From: Corynebacterium vitaeruminis
GTDB taxonomy: Bacteria; Actinomycetota; Actinomycetes; Mycobacteriales; Mycobacteriaceae
Direction of reading: 5' to 3'
NCBI RefSeq assembly: GCF_001054325.1
Contig: NZ_JVVM01000017.1
Span: 1-43,129, forward strand
Length of the DNA: 43,129 nucleotides
Both the position numbers and the translations under genes were made by a program. How positions within the stretch are numbered: position 1 is the stretch's first letter; every line of letters starts with the position of its first letter. Shown here piece by piece: positions 26,072 to 34,456 of the stretch. Below the pieces are notes generated by a model. It saw nothing but the letters and a program-made list of their open reading frames with translations. It made no database searches and was not told the origin of the DNA.

Positions 26072-26752
26072 CTAGCCGGCGTAGCGCTTGAGCTGCGCGG
26101 ACATGCGGGGGACGAACTCGTCATCCCGCAGGCGCTCGTCCACCCACCCGAGATCGTTGTTCGGCATCAGGCCATAGAGGCGCTTGCCCGGGCCGAGCGA
26201 TGCCGGACCGGTTGCGGTGACCATTGTGGAGGCCGCTTGCAGTTCCCATGCGCGCTCGGAGACTGGTTTGCCGTAGTAAATCTCGGTGACGCCGGTGGAG
26301 TGGACGCAGATGAACTCAATCTCGTCTTCGTCGTTGATCCGCCAGAATCCGGTTTCGCGCTGGTCAGGTCCGGTTGGCTTGCCGTCTTCATCCAGCTTCC
26401 AGATGCGCGACTCATACTTTAGGTAGTTCTCGCCATCGTGGCTGAAAATGAGCTGCTGGCCGAAGTTGTACTCGCCGTCGACGACAGTGTTCGCCTGCCC
26501 CTCACCGCGCCACACGCCGACGAGTGGCAGAAGTGCCAGCAGGCCGTCGTGGATGTTCGGGCCGAAGCGCAGATTTGCGGTCTCGTCGGGGATAGGGAGC
26601 CCCTCAAGCTCAGTGATGTTGCGCGTAGCGGTGCTCTTGGCCTGCTCAGCTGCGCGGTTGATGGCCTCGTTGCCGTCGAGGCGAGGTGCTGCCGCAGCCG
26701 CAGGCTCCTGTGCAGCGGCATCTGTCTGGTTGCTGCCATTGTTCTCGGTCAT
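26072..26752 (-). CDS. Nitrobindin-like FABP-family protein
   Basis: 226 residues. A low-complexity Ala/Asn/Gln tail of about 55 residues is followed by a ten-strand barrel starting LLALLPLVGVWRGEGQA, the THAP4/nitrobindin (DUF1794) signature. Nitrobindins bind ferric haem and isomerise peroxynitrite. The C-terminal strand, where family members have a haem-ligand His before the last helix, reads FVPRMSAQLKR, so the expected His looks replaced. The message is probably leaderless (TAGAGT at 26765-26760, 7 bases before the ATG). Confidence 0.85.
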   Translation of the reverse strand: MTENNGSNQTDAAAQEPAAAAAPRLDGNEAINRAAEQAKSTATRNITELEGLPIPDETANLRFGPNIHDGLLALLPLVGVWRGEGQANTVVDGEYNFGQQLIFSHDGENYLKYESRIWKLDEDGKPTGPDQRETGFWRINDEDEIEFICVHSTGVTEIYYGKPVSERAWELQAASTMVTATGPASLGPGKRLYGLMPNNDLGWVDERLRDDEFVPRMSAQLKRYAG

Positions 26753-26759
26753 GCCCCAT

Positions 26760-26765
26760 ACTCTA
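26760..26765 (-). promoter_or_regulatory. -10 element (TAGAGT) of the nitrobindin-like gene
   Basis: TAGAGT on the minus strand, 7 bases before ATG 26752. Confidence 0.45.
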
Positions 26766-26857
26766 CCGCTGACTCTCGGGCGGCCATGTAAGGGCTGTTC
26801 GCGAACGGCGCTAATGCTGCAGCAACGATGCTTTCACGGCGATGCTTGACGACGGCC

Positions 26858-27715
26858 CTAGCGACGCACTCGACAGTTCTTCTCCGGTAGCTGCTCCACA
26901 GAATGAGCCGCTGCCTCCGCGTCTTGCCTAGACGTCGGTGGCATGAAGTTTGTCGCCGACACGGTGCACAGAATCTGTTCGCCCTCGATGGCGACAGAAC
27001 CGCCAGACACGTATACACGAGTCGCTGGCATGCCCATCGGTATATCTGAATCCCGCAGTGTCAGGGCGAAGGTGTCCATAATGTGCTGCGTATCAGCCTT
27101 AGACAGCTCAGGTTTGCTGTGACTCTTGGCATCTGTCGGGGAAGAAGGTGCGGAGATAATCTCCAGCGGTGTGATGATTACGTCGCGACGGACAATGCGC
27201 AACTTGGCAGCAACCTGAGCCTTCGCCTGCCATCCAGGTGGTGTGGCTTCGAAGAGGGCCTCGGTCTCCCAGCCTCCGGTGGGGGAGGAGTCTTTCAAGC
27301 TCTGGATGCTCAAGTCTGTCAGCCCCAGCTTATTGCCCAGAGAGACCCCGTCGAGCGAGAGCTTGGTGAAGTACTGCTTCGTCGGGGACTCCGGAAAATC
27401 GCCGCTGAGTACAGCCGATGTTGGAATCTTGACGTTGGACGCACCGTACTCCAGAGACACCAGGCCGAAGTCGGGCACCTCTACGTCGCGGATGCGCGAA
27501 GTTACAGAGCTCCACTTACCCGTAATAAACGACGACAAGTACGCCTTGCCGCCAATGGCGACATATGGAGTCATCTCCAGCTGCGCAGTCTCTTGAATAT
27601 GCTCGGAGAGTCTGTACTCCGCGTGGCTGGCGAAACCCATGTCGGTGGCAATCACCAGTGCGGCAACGGCGAGGATTGAGCCACCGATTTTCTTCTGTCG
27701 TCGGGAAATGGACAC
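26858..27715 (-). CDS. DUF2993 (LmeA-like) secreted/anchored protein
   Basis: 285 residues. A basic start and one hydrophobic segment (IGGSILAVAALVIATDM) serve as signal or anchor. The DUF2993 domain begins HAEYRLSEHIQETAQLEMTP and includes FITGKWSSV and the IPTSAVLSGDF segment. The family includes LmeA, needed for lipomannan elongation in mycobacteria. Its genomic place near DUF3073 and pabC is conserved in Actinobacteria. Exact function here is uncertain. The GTG start at 27715 lies 6 bases after TACTAA. Confidence 0.8.
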   Translation of the reverse strand: MSISRRQKKIGGSILAVAALVIATDMGFASHAEYRLSEHIQETAQLEMTPYVAIGGKAYLSSFITGKWSSVTSRIRDVEVPDFGLVSLEYGASNVKIPTSAVLSGDFPESPTKQYFTKLSLDGVSLGNKLGLTDLSIQSLKDSSPTGGWETEALFEATPPGWQAKAQVAAKLRIVRRDVIITPLEIISAPSSPTDAKSHSKPELSKADTQHIMDTFALTLRDSDIPMGMPATRVYVSGGSVAIEGEQILCTVSATNFMPPTSRQDAEAAAHSVEQLPEKNCRVRR

Positions 27716-27721
27716 ACTCTA

Positions 27722-27727
27722 TTAGTA
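27722..27727 (-). promoter_or_regulatory. -10 element (TACTAA) of the DUF2993 gene
   Basis: TACTAA on the minus strand ends 6 bases before GTG 27715. Confidence 0.4.
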
Positions 27728-27782
27728 CCCCATTGCTTTTGGCGCAGACGACATCGGCAAGTGTTGAATCCGCTGCTGTGTA

Positions 27783-27788
27783 TAGGGT
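27783..27788 (+). promoter_or_regulatory. -10 element (TAGGGT) of mshD, leaderless
   Basis: TAGGGT ends 7 bases before ATG 27796; no ribosome site is present. Confidence 0.5.
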
Positions 27789-27795
27789 GGGGCGT

Positions 27796-28704
27796 ATGAA
27801 CGTAACCGAACTGCTTGACGTAGACGCTACCGCCGCCAGCACGCTGCTGCAGCGCGCCCACTCTGTTGACGGCGTGGAGGCGTTCGGCGAGGCTTTCGTC
27901 CGAGGGCTTGACGACGACTCCTTCGGGCATCGACACTTTGCGATTGTTGACAACGACCGTTACTTGGGCCTGGCAGCAGTTGCTCCGGATGCCATGGAAA
28001 TGGTCGTTGACCCGGAATTTCGCAGGCGAGGAGTGGGAGCGAAGTTGCTTGCGCACATTGATGCCGAGGTGGGCGAGCGTCTGCCCATGTGGGCTCACGG
28101 TGATGTCGCCGGTGCCAGCCGCTTGGCAGAGCTGACGGGACGAAAGGTCGTCCGCGAGCTGTTGCAGATGGCCATTTCGGGTTCGGCGTTGGAGAAGGTC
28201 GCGGGGGACGTCGATAAGCGTGATGATGTTGAAGCACTGACCCTGACTGGGGCACGGGCAAAGTGGGGTGCGGCAGCGGTGGATCGGGCGTGGTTGGCCG
28301 TGAATAATGAGGCGTTTGACTGGCACCCGGAGCAGGGCGGATGGTCGCAGCCGCAACTCGATCGCGCAAGGGATACGCAGTGGTTCGATCCGGAGGGCGT
28401 GTTCTTTGCTGCGGATGTGGCCGGAGTGAGCGACAGTGCAGAGGAAATTTGCGGTTTCCACTGGACGAAGTGGCACGCCGAGGAGTCGGTACCGACAGGT
28501 GAGGTGTATGTGATTGGGCTGAGTTCGAAGGCGCGCGGGCGTGGTATCGGGCGATGGTTGACCAATGTTGGTCTTTCCCATCTCCGGAATCGGGGAGCGG
28601 AGAAGGTAATTCTCTACGTTGAAGGCGACAATGCACCGGCAGTGCGTACGTATCGTGCGGTCGGTTTTGAGGTAGCGCGCCGCGATGTGATGTACGGCGC
28701 GTAA
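27796..28704 (+). CDS. mshD: Mycothiol synthase
   Basis: 302 residues with two GNAT domains. The first acetyl-CoA loop is VDPEFRRRGVGAKLL (about 74-88) and the second is GLSSKARGRGIGRWL (about 240-254). MshD acetylates Cys-GlcN-inositol, the last step of mycothiol synthesis. The frame is open upstream to 27565, but this part is the shadow of the divergent DUF2993 gene; the -10 at 27783 supports ATG 27796. Confidence 0.95.
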   Translation: MNVTELLDVDATAASTLLQRAHSVDGVEAFGEAFVRGLDDDSFGHRHFAIVDNDRYLGLAAVAPDAMEMVVDPEFRRRGVGAKLLAHIDAEVGERLPMWAHGDVAGASRLAELTGRKVVRELLQMAISGSALEKVAGDVDKRDDVEALTLTGARAKWGAAAVDRAWLAVNNEAFDWHPEQGGWSQPQLDRARDTQWFDPEGVFFAADVAGVSDSAEEICGFHWTKWHAEESVPTGEVYVIGLSSKARGRGIGRWLTNVGLSHLRNRGAEKVILYVEGDNAPAVRTYRAVGFEVARRDVMYGA

Positions 28705-28917
28705 GGGGGCATTTTTTGGGGGGATTGAAAAGCGTTGGGCAAGCGAGGCAATCGGGAGGGGCTTAGGCTGGTCTCAGGTTTTCGACAGTTTTTAGATGTC
28801 GGTCGCTCGTTGGTCCGGGCTTGAAAGGGGCACGCTTAGCCTAAATTCAGAATTCCATGGGCATGTTTCAGGGTTTCTTACAGGGGAAATGAGAAAAATT
28901 AAAGAATTACTTGCGTC

Positions 28918-28959
28918 GTTCACCAATTGTTAATGTCCCGAACAGGTTCCGGTTACTAT
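28918..28959 (+). promoter_or_regulatory. PHO-box-like repeat and pst promoter
   Basis: GTTCACC at 28918-28924 is followed 11 bases later by GTTAATG at 28929-28935, matching the 11-bp direct-repeat spacing of the actinobacterial (Streptomyces) PHO box. Weaker units follow in the same phase at 28940 and 28951. TACTAT at 28954-28959 is a plausible -10 without a good -35, as expected for an activated promoter. The remaining gap 28705-28917 holds nothing recognisable. Confidence 0.55.
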
Positions 28960-29048
28960 CACCGGATAACTTCGGCTCAGTGGACCGGAGTGTGGCGGTT
29001 CCACGAGAACTGTTTCACTCAAACGTGTTAACTCCCGGAGGATTTACT

Positions 29049-30146
29049 GTGCTGAAGAAGAACCGTGCGGCATCCGTAATTGGCCTGGCCGCTGTTGCAA
29101 GCCTTACCTTGGCAGCTTGCTCTGAAGAGGGCGGAGAAGGCGCTTCTAACGTTGAGGGTCTGGCTGACGTCACCGGTGAGCTGCAGGGTGAGGGTGCTAC
29201 CTCGCAGCAGCGCGCTATGGACCTGTTTGCCACCAAGTTCGAAGAGACTGGTTCGACCCTGTCATACAACGCATCTGGCTCGGGTTCCGGCCAGACTCAG
29301 TTCATCGCTGGCACTGTCGCTTTCGCTGGCTCCGACTCTCCGCTGAAGGAGAAGGACGGCAAGGACCAGATCGCGGAGGCTAAGAAGCGCTGCGAGGGCA
29401 ACGAAGCGTGGCACCTGCCGATGGTTATCGGTCCGGTCGCAGTTGCTTACAACCTCGAGGGCGTCGATGTCGCTCTGACCCCGGCTCTGGTTGCCGAGAT
29501 CTTCGACGGCAAGATCACCAAGTGGAATGACCCGAAGATTGCTGAGGCCAACGAAGGCGTCGATCTTCCGGAGAAGGACATCAAGGTTGTCTACCGCTCT
29601 GAGGAGTCCGGTACTACTGATAACTTCATGAAGTTCCTGAGCGCTGCTGCCCCGGAGCAGTGGAAGCACGAGGCTTCCAAGTCCTTCCCGACCGCTACGG
29701 GCCAGGGTGCCAACGGCTCGGCTGGTGTTGTTAACGAGGTCTCCAACATCGACGGTGCTATCACCTACGTCGAGGCTGGCTTCGCTGAGGACAAGAATCT
29801 GGGTATTGCCAAGATGGACTTTGGCCACGGCCCGGTTGAGCTGAACAACGACACCGTTGGTAAGGCTCTGGATTCCGTCACGTTCGAGACTGAGGGTCAC
29901 AACATGGTTGTTGACACCGATGCTCTGTTCGCAATGGATGAAGAGGGCGCTTACCCGCTGGTTCTGACCACCTACGAGATTGTCTGCTCCGCTGGTTACG
30001 ACGAGCAGACTCGTGACCTAGTTAAGAACTTCCTGAAGATTGTTCTGGAAGAGGGTCAGGGTCCGGAGCTCGAAGAGTTGGGCTACATCCCGGTTCAGGG
30101 TGAGTTCAAGGACAAGCTGTCCGCAGCTGTTGACGCTATCAAGTAA
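29049..30146 (+). CDS. pstS: Phosphate ABC transporter substrate-binding lipoprotein
   Basis: 365 residues. A lipoprotein signal peptide ends LTLAAC with Cys24 as the lipidated residue. The PstS phosphate-site segments are LSYNASGSGSGQTQF, AFAGSDSPL and VYRSEESGTTDNF. It binds inorganic phosphate outside the membrane and delivers it to PstCA. The GTG start at 29049 has GGAGG 8 bases upstream. First gene of pstSCAB. Confidence 0.97.
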   Translation: MLKKNRAASVIGLAAVASLTLAACSEEGGEGASNVEGLADVTGELQGEGATSQQRAMDLFATKFEETGSTLSYNASGSGSGQTQFIAGTVAFAGSDSPLKEKDGKDQIAEAKKRCEGNEAWHLPMVIGPVAVAYNLEGVDVALTPALVAEIFDGKITKWNDPKIAEANEGVDLPEKDIKVVYRSEESGTTDNFMKFLSAAAPEQWKHEASKSFPTATGQGANGSAGVVNEVSNIDGAITYVEAGFAEDKNLGIAKMDFGHGPVELNNDTVGKALDSVTFETEGHNMVVDTDALFAMDEEGAYPLVLTTYEIVCSAGYDEQTRDLVKNFLKIVLEEGQGPELEELGYIPVQGEFKDKLSAAVDAIK

Positions 30147-30148
30147 TC

Positions 30149-30357
30149 CGTTGCGTGCAACGCGGGTGATTGCAGAGCAAGCTCTGTTGTTGCCTCAGTT
30201 GGCGCGAGGATAACTTCAGCCGGCCACGCAGGTTTGAGCTGTAGGCCGAAAAATCTGATGTAGACCGGTTGGCTATATAAATCGACACCTCAGTTGATTA
30301 TGTACCGCTTGTAAAGGGTACTGAGGCCAATCGGTCTTCATGTGCGTTGAAGCACAA
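30149..30357 (+). other. Structured pstS-pstC intercistronic region
   Basis: Four dyads in about 210 bases: CGTTGC/GCAACG (30149-30162), CAGAGC/GCTCTG (30173-30186), an 11-bp outer stem (30263-30273 with 30326-30336, one G-U pair) enclosing CCTCAGT/ACTGAGG (30288-30294 and 30320-30326), and TGTGC/GCACA near 30344-30358. No hairpin is followed by a T-run. It may protect the pstS 3' end or reduce read-through into pstC. Confidence 0.5.
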
Positions 30358-30383
30358 ATCACTTCTACTTAGGAAATGAGATC

Positions 30384-31427
30384 ATGAGTTCCTCGACTCC
30401 CATTGACGGGAAGCAGGAGGCTGTAGACAGCAGTCTGTTGCAGTCCTCAGCACCGCAGGTGGATTCCTCCGGCGACGAGAGCTCGGAAGAACAAGCCATT
30501 CAGACCGGCGTTGTTCGACCTGGTGACCGAATCTTCAAGATTTTGGCTGTGGGGTCTTCAGCATTGGTGACTGCTTCCATTATCGCAATTGCAGTGTTCC
30601 TGCTTTTGCGTGCAGTTCCGGCGCTTTCCCGTAACGAAGCGAACTTCTTCACCTACACCGAACGATGGGACCTGGCGGACACCTCCGCCATGTACTTCGG
30701 TATTCCGAACATGTTCCTGGTGACCGTCGCGGTTTCCATCCTGGCGCTGGTTCTGGCTATGCCGGTTGCGCTGGGTATCGCCATCTTCCTGACCGCTTAT
30801 GCCCCAAAGAAGCTGGTCAAGCCGCTGGGTTACCTCGTGGACCTGCTGGCTGCAGTGCCGTCGATTGTTTACGGCCTGTGGGGCTTTATGGCCCTCGGTC
30901 CGGCCCTGGCCGGTCTTTACGGCTGGCTGGCTAATACATTGGGCTTCATCCCGATCTTTGCCGTGTACCCGAACTCGCCGGCTTTCGAAACCGGTCGAAA
31001 TCTCTTTACCGGTGGCATTGTGCTGGCAATTATGATTCTGCCGGTTATCGCCGCTACCACCCGTGAGGTCTTCGTTCAGACCCCACGTGGACACATTGAG
31101 GCATCGCTGGCTCTCGGCGCTACCCGCTGGGAGATGGTCAAGCTGGCCATTCTCCCGTTCGGACGCTCCGGTTTTATCTCCGGCTCGATGCTGGGTCTGG
31201 GTCGTGCGCTCGGTGAGACTATGGCCCTGTACCTCGTGATCTCCCCGTCCTCGGCATTCCGCGGTTCGCTTTTCGACGGTGGTACCACCTTCGCGACTGC
31301 AATTGCTAACGCGGCACCGGAGTTCAATGACAACCTCAAGGCCGGCGCTTACATGTCCGCAGGTTTGGTGCTGTTCCTTTTGACCTTCGTGGTCAACTCC
31401 GCAGCTCGACTGATTGCGAAGAAGTAG
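30384..31427 (+). CDS. pstC: Phosphate ABC transporter permease PstC
   Basis: 347 residues. A long polar N-terminal tail of about 50 residues is followed by six membrane segments. The EAA loop region EASLALGATRWEMVKLAILP and the DLLAAVPSIVYGLWGF segment identify PstC. It forms the inner-membrane channel with PstA. ATG 30384 has AGGAAATGAG upstream. Confidence 0.96.
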   Translation: MSSSTPIDGKQEAVDSSLLQSSAPQVDSSGDESSEEQAIQTGVVRPGDRIFKILAVGSSALVTASIIAIAVFLLLRAVPALSRNEANFFTYTERWDLADTSAMYFGIPNMFLVTVAVSILALVLAMPVALGIAIFLTAYAPKKLVKPLGYLVDLLAAVPSIVYGLWGFMALGPALAGLYGWLANTLGFIPIFAVYPNSPAFETGRNLFTGGIVLAIMILPVIAATTREVFVQTPRGHIEASLALGATRWEMVKLAILPFGRSGFISGSMLGLGRALGETMALYLVISPSSAFRGSLFDGGTTFATAIANAAPEFNDNLKAGAYMSAGLVLFLLTFVVNSAARLIAKK

Positions 31428-31459
31428 CAAGGTCGTAGGAAAAGAAACGAGAAGTAACA

Positions 31460-32398
31460 ATGACTAGTTCAACTACTGATTCTTCACCTCACGGCCCCGC
31501 CGATATGGTTCCCACCTCCGAGTCGGCATTCACTGAAATCAAGGGTTCCCGCAAGGTGACGGACAACGTTTCCACCGTCTTGATTTACCTCTGCATGGCT
31601 CTTGCCTTAATTCCACTGGTGTGGGTTCTGTTCGAGCTTGTCGTTCGAGGAACTCCATCGCTGCTGAGCGGTGAGTGGTGGTCCGCCTCCCAGCGCGGTG
31701 TCACCGTTGGTGCGGATGCTGGTGGTGTTGCTCACGCAATCGTAGGTACCTTGATCCAGGCCCTGGTCACGACCATCATGACCGTGCCGTTCGGTATCTT
31801 CGTCGCAATCTACTTGGTCGAATACGCAGGAAACTCCCGCCTGGGTAAGATCACCACCTTCATGGTCGACATTCTCTCCGGTGTGCCGTCGATTGTCGCT
31901 TCGCTGTTCATCTACTCGATGTGGGTGGTCATGTTCGGCATGAGCCGTTCGGGCTTCGCGGTGTCGCTGGCTTTGGTTCTGCTGATGCTGCCAATCGTCG
32001 TCCGCAACACGGAGGAAATGCTGCGCATCGTTCCTCACGAGCTGCGTGAGGCCTCCTACGCGCTGGGTGTTCCAAAGTGGAAGACCATTTTGAAGATTGT
32101 GCTTCCGACCGCGCTGTCGGGCATTGTCACCGGTGTCATGCTGGCCGTGGCCCGCGTGATGGGTGAGTCCGCGCCGATGCTGATCCTGGTTGCAACCTCG
32201 CGAATCATTACCTACAACCCGTTTGGCCAGTCGCAGTCCTCGCTACCACTGTTCATGCTGGACATGTACAAGGCCGGTAATACCGGTGCGGCATTCGACA
32301 AGATGTGGGGCGCAGCGCTCACGCTGGTTCTCATCATTGCCCTCATCAATATCCTGGCGCGCTTCGTATCCGCCAAGTTCTCTGTCAAGAGCAGTTAA
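31460..32398 (+). CDS. pstA: Phosphate ABC transporter permease PstA
   Basis: 312 residues with six membrane segments after a polar tail. DILSGVPSIVASLFIY and the EAA loop REASYALGVPKWKTILKIVLP are typical of PstA. It pairs with PstC. It lies 32 bases after pstC. Confidence 0.96.
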   Translation: MTSSTTDSSPHGPADMVPTSESAFTEIKGSRKVTDNVSTVLIYLCMALALIPLVWVLFELVVRGTPSLLSGEWWSASQRGVTVGADAGGVAHAIVGTLIQALVTTIMTVPFGIFVAIYLVEYAGNSRLGKITTFMVDILSGVPSIVASLFIYSMWVVMFGMSRSGFAVSLALVLLMLPIVVRNTEEMLRIVPHELREASYALGVPKWKTILKIVLPTALSGIVTGVMLAVARVMGESAPMLILVATSRIITYNPFGQSQSSLPLFMLDMYKAGNTGAAFDKMWGAALTLVLIIALINILARFVSAKFSVKSS

Positions 32399-32446
32399 TT
32401 CTGGGCGCCTAACGTCCGCTATTTCAAGGAAGGTTTTTGAAAGACC

Positions 32447-33223
32447 ATGGCTAAGCGCCTAGACCTTAACGATGTCAACATCTACTACGGTGACTTTCAC
32501 GCCGTGCAGGAAGTCAACCTGCATGTCCCACCGCGTTCCGTCACCGCATTCATCGGCCCGTCCGGTTGTGGTAAGTCCACCGTGCTCCGTTCGCTGAACC
32601 GTATGCACGAGGTCATCCCAGGTGCCTACGTCACCGGTGAGGTGCTTCTCGACGGGGAAAACATCTATGGCCCGAAGATTGATCCGGTCTCTGTTCGTAA
32701 CACCATCGGTATGGTGTTCCAGCGTCCGAACCCGTTCCCGACCATGTCCATCGAGGACAATGTCGTGGCTGGTCTGAAGCTGTCTGGTGTTAAGAACAAG
32801 GCTCATCTCCAGGAGGTGGCCGAGAAGTCCCTGCGTGGTGCCAACCTCTGGGATGAGGTCAAGGACCGCCTGGACAAGCCGGGCGGTGGCCTCTCCGGTG
32901 GTCAGCAGCAGCGTCTCTGCATCGCTCGCGCTATTGCAGTCGAGCCAGAAGTTCTGCTGATGGACGAGCCGTGTTCCGCGCTGGACCCGATTTCCACCCT
33001 GGCTATCGAGGACCTGATTCACGAGCTGAAGGAAGAATTCACCATCGTCATTGTGACCCACAACATGCAGCAGGCTGCTCGTGTGTCCGATCAGACCGCT
33101 TTCTTCTCCCTCGAGGCAACCGGTAAGCCGGGTCGCCTGGTCGAGGTTGGTCCGACCAAGAAGATCTTCGAGAACCCGGATAAGAAGGAAACCGAGGACT
33201 ACATCTCCGGTCGTTTCGGCTAA
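32447..33223 (+). CDS. pstB: Phosphate ABC transporter ATPase
   Basis: 258 residues. Walker [10 protein letters not shown] (37-45), Q-loop VFQRPNPFP, signature LSGGQQQR, Walker [13 protein letters not shown] and switch VTHNMQQA are all intact. It drives phosphate import through PstCA. Last gene of the operon, followed by a terminator. Confidence 0.98.
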   Translation: MAKRLDLNDVNIYYGDFHAVQEVNLHVPPRSVTAFIGPSGCGKSTVLRSLNRMHEVIPGAYVTGEVLLDGENIYGPKIDPVSVRNTIGMVFQRPNPFPTMSIEDNVVAGLKLSGVKNKAHLQEVAEKSLRGANLWDEVKDRLDKPGGGLSGGQQQRLCIARAIAVEPEVLLMDEPCSALDPISTLAIEDLIHELKEEFTIVIVTHNMQQAARVSDQTAFFSLEATGKPGRLVEVGPTKKIFENPDKKETEDYISGRFG

Positions 33224-33287
33224 ATCGTGGCTTCGGTTAAAGAAAGGTGCGAATCTCGCACTGATCAAGCCAAATAAACAAAGAGGC

Positions 33288-33334
33288 AAAAGCCCAGCAC
33301 TTCGCCATTGTCCAGGTGAGGTGCTGGGCTTTTT
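33288..33334 (+). terminator. Rho-independent terminator of the pst operon
   Basis: AAAAGCCCAGCAC (33288-33300) pairs with GTGCTGGGCTTTT (from 33321), 20-base loop, ending in a T-run. Confidence 0.92.
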
Positions 33335-33411
33335 GTTGCGCGACTGCTAGAGCGCGTACGTGTTTTGCCAGGCGGTTGCTTAGTCGCGCGAGCGGTTTGT
33401 GGCGGGGCAAG

Positions 33412-33437
33412 CAGTTACTGACACAGTTTATGACACT
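33412..33437 (+). repeat. Interspersed repeat, short copy 3
   Basis: Shares GTTACTGAC and GTTTATGACA, in the same order and spacing, with the minus strand of 23270-23297. The rest of the 33335-33617 gap holds only a G/C-skewed stretch with two loosely similar TTGGGGCC units on the minus strand and no gene. Confidence 0.55.
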
Positions 33438-33617
33438 ATATTGCGAGTAAATGGCGTTCAAGTGCTATAAACTTAATCACTTTCTCGGGAGGGGACGGTG
33501 TTTGGTCCGGGTTGGCCTAAAAACCGGCTCCAGCTCGGCCCCAATGCGCCCCCAGCCCGCCTCAACCTTGGCCCCAACGTGGTCTCAACCCGACCCCATC
33601 CTTACAGCCCCAGCAAC

Positions 33618-34346
33618 CTACATCCGCAGGTGACGCTCCAAGGCCTGCAGGCGTTGGTTAAAGCTGCGCTGGTCGCGCTCGTCCTCAAGCTTGTCCAAGT
33701 AGACATCTCGCTTGTAGCCGGTGGCCAAGTAAACGATCCGGGCAGCAACCTCGACCGCGTGATCCGCATAGCGCTCGTAGAAGCGGCTAAGCAGGGTGAC
33801 ATCCACCGTCTGCGCAGGGGTGTGTGGCCAATTATCGTCGTTGGTCAGCGTAAACAGGTGCTGGTGGATGTCGTCGATGCTGTCATCGGTCTTGTCCAGG
33901 GCCAATGCCTGGTCAACGTTGTAGTCGATGAGCACCTGACGGGTTTCGTGCGTCATCTGCTCAGATACAGTGGCCATCTCGCGGAAAAATCCCTCCACGG
34001 GCTCCGGCAGTGCCTTGTTCGGGTGGCGACGCCGGGCAACGTTGGCAATATGCACACTCAACGCGCCCATGCGGGAGATGTCCTCAACAATGTAGAGACC
34101 ACTGACAATCTGCCGGAGGTCACCAGCTACAGGAGCTTCGCGTGCCAACAGCTCAAAGGCTCGCCGCTCCGCATCCTGGCGCAGGTCCTCGAGAGAATCA
34201 ATCTGGGAAAGAACGGTTTCAGCCGAGACTAAATCAGCCTCAAAGAGGGCCTTGTTCGCAAGCTTGTGCATGGATCCAACTCGGTCACACATCACAATCA
34301 GGCTGTGGGCCAAGTTGTCCATTTGTTCTCGGTAGACAGTGCGCAT
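33618..34346 (-). CDS. phoU: Phosphate signalling protein PhoU
   Basis: 242 residues, all helical, made of two PhoU repeats (about 10-95 and 115-205). Each has the conserved metal-site segment: VSGLYIVEDISRMG in the first and LLSRFYERYADHAVEVA in the second. It links PstSCAB to the phosphate two-component system. It is convergent to pstB and separately transcribed; TAATAT at 34359-34354 lies 7 bases before the ATG, so it is leaderless. Confidence 0.96.
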   Translation of the reverse strand: MRTVYREQMDNLAHSLIVMCDRVGSMHKLANKALFEADLVSAETVLSQIDSLEDLRQDAERRAFELLAREAPVAGDLRQIVSGLYIVEDISRMGALSVHIANVARRRHPNKALPEPVEGFFREMATVSEQMTHETRQVLIDYNVDQALALDKTDDSIDDIHQHLFTLTNDDNWPHTPAQTVDVTLLSRFYERYADHAVEVAARIVYLATGYKRDVYLDKLEDERDQRSFNQRLQALERHLRM

Positions 34347-34353
34347 GCGTTAC

Positions 34354-34359
34354 ATATTA
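34354..34359 (-). promoter_or_regulatory. -10 element (TAATAT) of phoU, leaderless
   Basis: TAATAT on the minus strand, 7 bases before ATG 34346. Confidence 0.5.
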
Positions 34360-34456
34360 GGCAATGTCCGGCAAGCTCGCGCGATAGTCGCTCAATAGTG
34401 GGGAGCCCCCAATTACCCTCGCCGATTTGCCCAAGGCAATTGTTCAAAATCGAGAT

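Noticed and set aside
33498..34232. Plus-strand ORF opposite phoU
   Set aside because: It is the shadow of phoU plus a GC-skewed intergenic stretch; no family features.
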